The notes beneath the pieces were generated by a model. That model ran no database searches, was not told the origin of the DNA, and saw nothing but the letters and a program-made list of their open reading frames with translations. The position numbers were made by a program, and so were the translations under genes. A stretch of 8,441 bases of DNA from an uncultured Actinomycetes bacterium. GTDB lineage: Bacteria; Actinomycetota; Acidimicrobiia; Acidimicrobiales; Acidimicrobilacustridaceae. Below are positions 1 to 4,958 of this stretch, piece by piece. Positions within the stretch are counted from its first letter, which is position 1, and every line of letters begins with the position of its first letter. The DNA lies in the NCBI GenBank assembly GCA_945957335.1, contig CAMFLJ010000153.1:1-8441 (forward strand), given 5' to 3'.

Positions 1-897
1 CTCCTCTCGGGCGTGAACGCCGGCGACGCCGATCGCCTCAGCGTGGCCGCCGGCGCCGCCCAGCTGGCGGCCGCCGCCCGGCGCAGCCCCAGCCTGATCG
101 CCGGGCTGCGGGCCCAGCAGCAGGCCGCCCTCGACGCCGGCTCCGATCCCGACGCCCCCGTCTTCCACGGCATCCCGGTCGGCACCCAGACCCTCACCGA
201 CCTGCTCCTCGCCCGGCTCACCGGCGCCGGCCACCCCGTGCACCTGTCGTGCCCGGTCGAGTCGCTCGAGCGCGACGGCGGGCGCTGGGCCATGCGCACG
301 CCGCTCGGCCGCATCGACGCCGACCGGGTGGTGCTGTGCACCCCGGCCCCCGTGACCGCCCGGCTGGTCGCCGACCTCGCCCCCACCGCGGCCGAGGGCC
401 TGGCCGACCTCGAGTACGCCTCGGCCGCCATGGTCACCCTGGCCGTGCCCCGCGCCGCCGTCGGCCACCCCCTCGACGCCAGCGGCTTCCTCGTGGGGGC
501 CGCCGACCGGCTGCCCACCCTCACCGCCTGCTCCTGGGCCTCGGCCAAGTGGGCCCACCTCGACGACCCCGACGTGGCGGTGCTGCGGGTGTCGGCCGGC
601 CGCTACGGCGACGCCGGCGCGCTCGAGCTGTCCGACGAGGCCCTCGTCGAGGCGCTCGTGGTCGACCTCGGCACCACCATGGGCCTCACCGGCACCCCGG
701 TCGAGCACCGGGTGACGCGCTGGTGGGACGGCCTGCCGCAGTTCCGTCCGGGCCACCTCGCCCGGGTCCGGGCCTGGCGGGCGGCGGTCGACGACGGCGC
801 CCCCGGGGTGGTCCTGGCCGGGGCCGCGTACGACGGGCTGGGCCTGCCGGCGTGCGTGCGCCAGGGCCGCCAGGCCGCCGACGCCGTCCTGGCCTGA
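1..897 (+). CDS. hemY: Protoporphyrinogen/coproporphyrinogen III oxidase, C-terminal part (5' end outside window)
   Basis: The reading frame is open from base 1 and stops with TGA at 895-897; the N-terminal FAD-binding part lies outside the window. The opening residues (LLSGVNAGDADRLSV) match the 'GxxAGDxxxLS' segment of HemY-type oxidases. 'FHGIPVGTQTLTDLL' corresponds to the family's 'GGMxxLxxxL' segment. The C-terminus has 'RWWDGLPQFRPGH', then 'LAGAAYDGLGLPACVRQGR', the conserved GxGxP segment that closes the FAD site. The family oxidises coproporphyrinogen III (actinobacterial branch, also called CgoX) or protoporphyrinogen IX using FAD and oxygen in heme synthesis. I infer the coproporphyrin branch only from the likely actinobacterial origin. 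No other heme gene is in the window, so upstream partners cannot be seen. A related FAD amine oxidase is a less likely alternative. Family call is firm; exact substrate is not. Confidence 0.9.
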   Translation, partial: LLSGVNAGDADRLSVAAGAAQLAAAARRSPSLIAGLRAQQQAALDAGSDPDAPVFHGIPVGTQTLTDLLLARLTGAGHPVHLSCPVESLERDGGRWAMRTPLGRIDADRVVLCTPAPVTARLVADLAPTAAEGLADLEYASAAMVTLAVPRAAVGHPLDASGFLVGAADRLPTLTACSWASAKWAHLDDPDVAVLRVSAGRYGDAGALELSDEALVEALVVDLGTTMGLTGTPVEHRVTRWWDGLPQFRPGHLARVRAWRAAVDDGAPGVVLAGAAYDGLGLPACVRQGRQAADAVLA

Positions 898-925
898 GCA
901 CCCGTCCGGGCCCGCGACAGGCCCC

Positions 926-957
926 CACCGGCGACCGCGCAGCGCGCGCGGCCGGTG
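926..957 (+). terminator. GC-rich hairpin downstream of the heme oxidase gene
   Basis: CACCGGC at 926-932 pairs perfectly with GCCGGTG at 951-957. Inside it CGCGC (936-940) pairs with GCGCG (944-948) around a three-base AGC loop. It begins 28 bases after the hemY stop. No T-run follows, so it would be a U-less hairpin terminator of the kind often proposed in high-GC actinobacteria. The structure is seen directly; the terminator role is inferred. Confidence 0.45.
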
Positions 958-1051
958 TCCTCACGCGGTGCGGACGCGCGCCCGCACGGGTCGTTCCGAC
1001 ACCTCCGGGCGCCCCGGACGGCGAAAAATGTTCAGGGTGCGTGACCAAGGG

Positions 1052-1079
1052 GTGACAGGCATCGGCGCCCCGATATGTG
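1052..1079 (+). promoter_or_regulatory. Candidate sigma-70-type promoter for the NlpC/P60 gene
   Basis: GTGACA (1052-1057) could serve as -35 and TATGTG (1074-1079) as -10, with a 16-base spacer. The -10 match is only three of six. Transcription from here would give a leader of about 60 bases containing the 1095-1149 hairpin. GTGACA also overlaps the second half of the 1041-1056 repeat pair, so a regulator bound there would touch the -35. Weak evidence. Confidence 0.25.
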
Positions 1080-1094
1080 ACGATCGACACCCTG

Positions 1095-1149
1095 ATTGTT
1101 GCGTTCGCGTTGCGTCGTGCGGTCACCTCTGCAACGCTTTCGCAACAAT
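1095..1149 (+). promoter_or_regulatory. Long imperfect hairpin overlapping the nlpC-family start codon
   Basis: ATTGTTGCG (1095-1103) is the exact reverse complement of CGCAACAAT (1141-1149). Inside it GCGTTGC (1107-1113) pairs with GCAACGC (1131-1137), separated by a symmetric three-by-three internal loop (TTC/TTT). The terminal loop is 17 bases (1114-1130). The last paired bases are the A and T of the ATG at 1148-1150. No purine-rich Shine-Dalgarno sequence precedes that ATG. The structure could hide the start in RNA, or the repeat could be a DNA binding site, since each arm holds GTTGC/GCAAC pentamers 11 bases apart. Base pairing is seen; both roles are inferred. Confidence 0.5.
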
Positions 1150-1777
1150 GTTCACGGAACGTACTCATCCGACCGGCCTCCGTCTCCGCCGGGCCCTCAC
1201 CGGGCTGTGCCTCCTCGGGGTGTCCCTCACCTCGGTAGCCGCGCTCCCGGCGACCCCGGCGTCGGCCCAGGTCGCCGACGGCGGTGGCGACCTCGCCGCC
1301 GCCCGCCAGGTCGCCGAGCGCCGCGCCGCCGAGCACCGCCGCCAGTCCGAGATGACCAAGGAGCGCACCGACGCCTTCCTGGCCGACCTCGCCGCCGCCG
1401 CCCAGAGCGCCCGGGTCCAACCCGTCATCGACAAGGCCCACACCGGCATCGGCCGCCCCTACGTGCGCGGCGCCGCCGGGCCCAACGCCTTCGACTGCTC
1501 CGGCTTCACCCGGTGGGCGTGGCAGGCCGCCGGCGTCGACCTCCCCCACTACAGCGGTGCCCAGTGGGCGATCACCCAGCACATCGCCGTCGACGACCTC
1601 CAGCCCGGCGACATCGTCTTCTTCTGGGGCCCCGGTGAGCGCGGCGACCCCAGCCACGTCGGCCTCTACATCGGCGACGGGCAGATGATCCACGCCCCCG
1701 GCTCGGGCCGGTCGGTCCGGGTCGAGAGCATCTGGTACTGGCAGGGCGCCCGCGTCGCCGCCGGTCGGGTCGGCTGA
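1148..1777 (+). CDS. Secreted NlpC/P60 family peptidoglycan endopeptidase
   Basis: The 209-residue product likely cuts stem peptides of peptidoglycan outside the membrane (D-Glu/DAP-type bonds are typical for the family). Residues 1-40 are a signal peptide: arginines at 12-15, a hydrophobic stretch 16-33 and an Ala-Ser-Ala cleavage site before Gln41. Residues 48-90 are charged and helical, a likely short coiled coil. The NlpC/P60 domain fills 92-205, with catalytic Cys117 in FDCSGF, His170 in SHVGLY and third polar residue His182 in MIHAPG. ATG 1148 was chosen because the signal peptide begins there; the longer frame from 968 adds a Cys-rich non-coding-like stretch. No clear ribosome site is present and the start lies in a hairpin. 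It lacks LysM, SH3 or PG-binding domains, so it is a minimal enzyme. The next gene starts 4 bases after its stop. Confidence 0.9.
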   Translation: MFTERTHPTGLRLRRALTGLCLLGVSLTSVAALPATPASAQVADGGGDLAAARQVAERRAAEHRRQSEMTKERTDAFLADLAAAAQSARVQPVIDKAHTGIGRPYVRGAAGPNAFDCSGFTRWAWQAAGVDLPHYSGAQWAITQHIAVDDLQPGDIVFFWGPGERGDPSHVGLYIGDGQMIHAPGSGRSVRVESIWYWQGARVAAGRVG

Positions 1778-1781
1778 CGCC

Positions 1782-2423
1782 ATGACGGTGAGCGTCGTCG
1801 AGCGAACGGCCCAGGGCCGCGCCCGGCGGCTGCTCGTGCTCCTCCCCGGCTACGGCGACGAGCCCACCGTCTTCACCGACCACCTCGCCGCCATCGACCC
1901 GCTCGGCGAGTGGCAGGTCGCCGTGGTGCGGCCCCCGATCGCCACGCCCGAGGGGCCCGCCTGGTTCCGGGTCGACGACGACGGGCCGGTGGCCGACGAC
2001 ATCACCGCGGCCATCGAGCACCTCTGCACCACCTGCACCGAGGCCATCGACCGTCTGGGGCTCGACCCCGACGACATCGTCCTCGCCGGCTACTCCCAGG
2101 GCGGGGCGATGGCGCTGGCCACCGCCACCGACCCCTCCATCCCGGTGCGGCCCGGCGCGGTGGCCGCCCTCGCCGCCTACCTCCCCCACCGGGCCTCCGA
2201 CCAGGACGCCACGCTGCTCGCCGGGCGACGGGTCCTCGTGGCCCACGGTGCCGACGACGAGATCGTCGACGCCCTCCTCGGCCGCAGCGCGGCCAAGGTC
2301 CTCGAGCGGGCCGGGGCCGAGGTCACCTGGACCGAGGTCGACGGGGGCCACACCCTCCACCCCCACCTCCTCGCCGCCCTCCGGGAGTGGCTCGGCACGC
2401 TGCCCGCCCCTGCCACCCCCTGA
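1782..2423 (+). CDS. Alpha/beta hydrolase, phospholipase/carboxylesterase family
   Basis: This 213-residue protein has the size and layout of the small cytosolic carboxylesterase/acyl-thioesterase group. The oxyanion-hole strand is LLVLLPGYGDEP (residues 17-28). The nucleophile elbow is AGYSQGG with Ser105, the acid is most likely Asp159 in VAHGADDEIV, and the base is His190 in DGGHTLHP. No signal peptide or membrane segment is visible, so it should act in the cytoplasm on a small or acyl ester. The natural substrate cannot be told from sequence. ATG 1782 lies 4 bases after the NlpC/P60 stop with no strong ribosome site, which suggests translational coupling and a shared transcript. A functional link to wall turnover is possible, but the only evidence is adjacency. 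Confidence 0.87.
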   Translation: MTVSVVERTAQGRARRLLVLLPGYGDEPTVFTDHLAAIDPLGEWQVAVVRPPIATPEGPAWFRVDDDGPVADDITAAIEHLCTTCTEAIDRLGLDPDDIVLAGYSQGGAMALATATDPSIPVRPGAVAALAAYLPHRASDQDATLLAGRRVLVAHGADDEIVDALLGRSAAKVLERAGAEVTWTEVDGGHTLHPHLLAALREWLGTLPAPATP

Positions 2424-2459
2424 GCCGCCCGCCCCTCGACCGCCCGGGCCGTGGGCTCA
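2421..2459. terminator. Weak inverted repeat joining two convergent stop codons
   Basis: TGAGCC (2421-2426) and GGCTCA (2454-2459) are exact reverse complements and contain the stop codons of the two convergent genes. GCCC (2427-2430) can also pair with GGGC (2446-2449) past a four-base bulge. It might end transcription in both directions, but there is no T-run and GC-rich DNA forms such pairs easily. Low confidence. Confidence 0.22.
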
Positions 2460-3407
2460 GCGCAGCGACCAGGTCGGCGAGGTGCCCGTCCGCCAGCGTG
2501 AGAGGCGGACCTCGGCCTCGTGCTCGGCCCCCGGTGACGCCGTGCGGTTGGCGACCGCCCACGCCGTGACCCAGAGCTCGTAGGTGTCGACGAGCACCTC
2601 GAACCCCACCCACCCGCGCGGGTCGGCGCCGTAGGCGGCCACGACCTCGTCGAGCACCAGAGGGTCGGCGCCGTAGCGGCGAACGGCCACGACCTGGGGG
2701 GCGAGGTCGACCGACGCCGGCCCCCATCCGGCCAGCTCGAGGTCGGCCAGCACCGGGCCGTCGGGGCCGGGCACCACGTTGTCGCGGTGGAGGTCGCCGT
2801 GGACCACCGCGGCACCGAGCGGATCGTCGTCGGGCGCCGGCCAACGGTCGGCGAGGTCGGCGGCGGCGTGGCGCAGCGTGCGCAGGTCGGCGGCCGTGGT
2901 GGCGCCGACAGCCTCGGCCCGGTCGAGCTCGGTCCGCACGGTGGCGAGCGGTTCGTGCACCGGGACGCCCGCCGGGGGCCCGCCGGCCGAGCCGAGGCCA
3001 CGGGTGCGGTCGTGCAGGACCCGGGCCAGGCGGGCGACGTCGCCCGGCCCCGCCGGCGCACCGACCGGGGGCACCCACCCCCACACCGTCAACGGGCCGG
3101 CGTCGGTCGGGATCGGCTGGCCGGCCGGGCCCACCACCGCCACGGCCGGCACCTCGGCCCGGGCGAGCACGGCGGCCACCTCGACCTGGCGGCGGGCGTC
3201 ACCGGCGCGGGCGGGCTCGTCGACGCGGGCCAGCGCCGGCACCGCGGGCAGCCCGACGAGAACCGCCGAGCCGGCCCGCCAGATGCCGGCGCCGTCGACG
3301 TCGAGCCCTGCGGCTCCCAGGTGCTCGACGACTGCGGCCAGGGCCCGGCGCTGGCGCCGGTCGTCGGGGGCGCGCAGCGGCCCGGGGCGCTCACCTGAAC
3401 CATCCAC
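2457..3407 (-). CDS. Aminoglycoside phosphotransferase (APH)-fold kinase family protein
   Basis: The 316-residue product has the C-lobe signature of APH/choline-kinase-like enzymes. VVHGDLHRDN holds the catalytic-loop Asp205, with His203 and Asn210, and VLADLELAGWGPASVDLA holds the magnesium-binding Asp222. The usual DFD-like metal motif reads DLE here. The N-lobe (about residues 20-120) is poorly conserved and lacks an obvious nucleotide-loop lysine. The C-terminal helices (TYELWVTAWAVANR, about 275-288) are typical of actinobacterial uncharacterised members. The family phosphorylates hydroxyls of small molecules (aminoglycosides, choline, homoserine, sugars); I cannot name the substrate, and resistance should not be assumed. 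The start is GTG 3407, supported by GAGGAT (plus-strand 3415-3420) seven bases upstream. It converges with the hydrolase (33-base gap) and diverges from the PCu(A)C-like gene. Confidence 0.83.
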   Translation of the reverse strand: MDGSGERPGPLRAPDDRRQRRALAAVVEHLGAAGLDVDGAGIWRAGSAVLVGLPAVPALARVDEPARAGDARRQVEVAAVLARAEVPAVAVVGPAGQPIPTDAGPLTVWGWVPPVGAPAGPGDVARLARVLHDRTRGLGSAGGPPAGVPVHEPLATVRTELDRAEAVGATTAADLRTLRHAAADLADRWPAPDDDPLGAAVVHGDLHRDNVVPGPDGPVLADLELAGWGPASVDLAPQVVAVRRYGADPLVLDEVVAAYGADPRGWVGFEVLVDTYELWVTAWAVANRTASPGAEHEAEVRLSRWRTGTSPTWSLR

Positions 3408-3482
3408 GGCCGCGATCCTCGCACCGATCCCCCGGCCGTCCCGTGCCCGGCGACCCTCGGTCGACGCCGTGCGCCGCCCGAT

Positions 3483-3511
3483 CTGACCGGCGACCCGTGC
3501 ACGGGCAGGAT
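3483..3511 (+). promoter_or_regulatory. Candidate promoter with operator-like palindrome for the PCu(A)C-like gene
   Basis: CTGACC (3483-3488) and CAGGAT (3506-3511) sit 17 bases apart and fit a -35/-10 pair of the relaxed actinobacterial kind. The spacer contains the 12-bp perfect palindrome CCCGTGCACGGG (3494-3505), directly abutting the -10. A dimeric repressor or MerR-type activator could bind there. The promoter lies about 43 bases upstream of the ATG at 3554. The palindrome is seen directly; its role is inferred. Confidence 0.35.
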
Positions 3512-3553
3512 GGTGCGCGTCGCCGCCCCCGACGACGCGACACGGAGCCCCCG

Positions 3554-4192
3554 ATGACCACCGAGCCTCCCCCGACCGCGACCGAGCCGGCCGACCCCGC
3601 CCCGCAGCCCACGGCGCGAGCCGTGCCGCCGCCGCGGACCGACATCTACTTCCGGATCCGGCGCTTCGCTCCCGTGCTGGTGGTGCTGTTCTGCGCCGGG
3701 ATCCTCGTGGTCATGGCCGTGGTCCGGCCCTTCGCGTCGCCGCCGTCGGCGCCCGAGCTGCAGAGCCCGCTCGTCGGCTCCGGCCTCGACCCGGCCGCCG
3801 CCTACGTCGTGATCCACAACACCGGTGGCAACGACACCCTCGTGGGCGCCTCGACCCCCGCCGCCGGCTCGGTCGAGCTGCAGCAGCGCGAAGGCCAGAC
3901 CGACACCGACCCCGGCGTGCTCGTCACCGTCGACCAGATCGCGGTGCCCGGCTACGAGGACACCCGCCTGCAGCCCGGTGCGGACCAGCTCCTGCTCGTG
4001 GGCCTCGTGCGGCCGCTCTCGCCCGGCGACACCATCCAGCTCACGCTGCAGTTCGACCGGGCCGGGTCGGTGACCGTCGACGCCGAGGTGGCCACCTACC
4101 TCGACATCGCCGACCGGCTGCTGCCGCCCCGCCTGGTCATCCCGGGCCAGGACGGCAACCCCACCCAGCCCGGCCAGGTGGGCGGCCAGTAG
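3554..4192 (+). CDS. Membrane-anchored PCu(A)C (DUF461)-like domain protein lacking copper ligands
   Basis: The 212-residue protein has a Pro/Thr-rich cytoplasmic tail (1-30), one hydrophobic anchor (about 39-58) with no lipobox or clear cleavage site, and an exported domain (about 66-185). That domain follows the PCu(A)C copper-chaperone pattern: 'AAAYVVIHNTGGNDTLVGAS', 'GSVELQQ', 'LQPGADQLLLVGLVRPLSPGDTIQLTLQF' and 'GSVTVDAEV'. Known PCu(A)C proteins hold Cu(I) with an H-x10-M-x21-H-x-M set and deliver it to cytochrome oxidase. Here those positions read Gln (near 110-112), Leu/Val (near 122-123), Gln145 and Leu147. The exported part has no Met or Cys and one His (88). Classical copper binding is therefore unlikely, and a structural or other role must be assumed. 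Start ATG 3554 has GGAG (3544-3547) six bases upstream. The tail is rich in Gly, Gln and Pro. Confidence 0.75.
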   Translation: MTTEPPPTATEPADPAPQPTARAVPPPRTDIYFRIRRFAPVLVVLFCAGILVVMAVVRPFASPPSAPELQSPLVGSGLDPAAAYVVIHNTGGNDTLVGASTPAAGSVELQQREGQTDTDPGVLVTVDQIAVPGYEDTRLQPGADQLLLVGLVRPLSPGDTIQLTLQFDRAGSVTVDAEVATYLDIADRLLPPRLVIPGQDGNPTQPGQVGGQ

Positions 4193-4208
4193 GCCCGATC
4201 GCGCGGGC
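4193..4208. terminator. Short hairpin between two convergent genes
   Basis: GCCCG (4193-4197) pairs with CGGGC (4204-4208) around a six-base loop. It begins immediately after the PCu(A)C-like stop and ends 5 bases before the last base of the opposing TMEM175-type gene. It may end transcription from both sides. There is no T-run, and the stem is only five pairs. Confidence 0.28.
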
Positions 4209-4213
4209 GGCGC

Positions 4214-4915
4214 TCAGGCGTCGCCGTCGACGCCGAGGAGGCGCCGCTCGGCCCGCCGCTCGCGATCGGTCCAGCGCCCCACGATCGGACCGAGCACGGC
4301 GAGGCTCAGCCACGACCAGCGCGCCAGGGTGCCCGACACGAAGATCGCCATCGGGATCGACAGCAGGAACACCGCCGTCGGCAGCGACTGGTCGATGAAG
4401 GCGAGGCGGGCCTCGGTGCGGGTCGGTGGGTTGCGGAAGAGGCGATCGCGCCGGGCCACCAGGTAGAGCACCGTGGCCATCGCCGAAACGATGGCGACGT
4501 TGGCCGCGTACACGATCGTGGTGATCTCGATCGGTGACGAGCCCTCGTCGCCCAGCGCGTCGGTCGTGAACGGGATGAGCGCCACGAAGCCGAGCATCGC
4601 CACGTTGGTGACGATGAGGTTGGGACTGAGGGTCTCGAGCGACGACACGAACCGGTGGTTGCCCCACCAGTAGGACGCCACGATCGCGAACGAGATGCCG
4701 AACGCGATCACCTGGGCCCCGACCGCGTCCCACAGTGAGCTCCAGCTCTGCCAGGCACCCGGGCCGGGGTCGATGGTGGTGACCAGCAGGGTCATCGACA
4801 GGGCGAAGGTGGCGTCGAAGAACGACAGGGTCCGGCCGAACTCGTTCTCGTCCCGCTGGATGCGCCGGTCCACCGGTGGATGTTCGCACCGGCGCCGGCC
4901 CGCGCAGCGGACCAC
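4214..4915 (-). CDS. TMEM175/DUF1211-family integral membrane protein, probable potassium channel subunit
   Basis: The product (233 residues) has about six hydrophobic helices: near 31-49, 66-83, 101-117, 131-155, 177-194 and 200-215. That is the unit size of bacterial TMEM175 channels, in which helix 1 lines a K+ pore. Helix 1 reads RTLSFFDATFALSMTLLV, matching the family's RxxxFSD(G)xFAIxxTLL signature with the Ser replaced by Phe33. Asp34 and Arg28 are kept. The SYWWGNHRF segment at the end of helix 2 fits the family's aromatic/His motif. The start chosen is GTG 4915, with GGGGA (plus 4922-4926) six bases upstream. GTG 4873 would remove an Arg/Cys-rich 14-residue leader and fits family N-termini better, so either is possible. 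It diverges from lnt and converges with the PCu(A)C-like gene. Confidence 0.82.
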   Translation of the reverse strand: MVRCAGRRRCEHPPVDRRIQRDENEFGRTLSFFDATFALSMTLLVTTIDPGPGAWQSWSSLWDAVGAQVIAFGISFAIVASYWWGNHRFVSSLETLSPNLIVTNVAMLGFVALIPFTTDALGDEGSSPIEITTIVYAANVAIVSAMATVLYLVARRDRLFRNPPTRTEARLAFIDQSLPTAVFLLSIPMAIFVSGTLARWSWLSLAVLGPIVGRWTDRERRAERRLLGVDGDA

Positions 4916-4958
4916 CGGGCGTCCCCCGGCAGGCGCCCACCGCGTGCATCATGGCGCC

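Larger units (their letters stand above)
898..1147 (+). promoter_or_regulatory. 250-base control region upstream of the NlpC/P60 gene
   Basis: No convincing gene lies here. The frame of the downstream gene stays open from 968, but the extra translation is unlike coding sequence: seven Cys in about 38 residues between 1037 and 1147. The composition also drops below the neighbouring genes near 1070-1150. The stretch holds the 926-957 hairpin, a weak -35/-10 candidate (1052-1079), three pairs of pentamers each spaced 11 bases (1041-1056, 1098-1113, 1131-1146), and a long imperfect inverted repeat ending in the start codon (1095-1149). I looked for a ydaO-type c-di-AMP riboswitch, common upstream of actinobacterial wall hydrolases, and did not recognise its conserved core. 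Confidence 0.6.

Noticed and set aside
968..1147. N-terminal extension of the NlpC/P60 frame
   Set aside because: The extension is Cys-rich and Arg-rich, unlike any exported-protein leader, and would bury the clear signal peptide that begins at 1148.
1020..1147. c-di-AMP (ydaO) riboswitch before the NlpC/P60 gene
   Set aside because: Such riboswitches precede many actinobacterial wall hydrolases, but I could not find the conserved core segments; the hairpin here has a different architecture. A covariance-model search would settle it.
686..1783. 365-residue minus-strand frame across the heme oxidase and NlpC/P60 genes
   Set aside because: It is the antisense shadow of two recognised genes; no motifs, and a Pro/Arg/Gly-rich end.
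2457..3407. Antibiotic-resistance gene call for the APH-fold protein
   Set aside because: Only the general fold motifs are present; there is no similarity I recognise to named resistance enzymes and no mobile context.
4695..4958. Upstream extension of the lnt frame
   Set aside because: It would overlap the opposing TMEM175 gene and adds 88 residues not seen in Lnt proteins; the family N-terminus begins at 4959.
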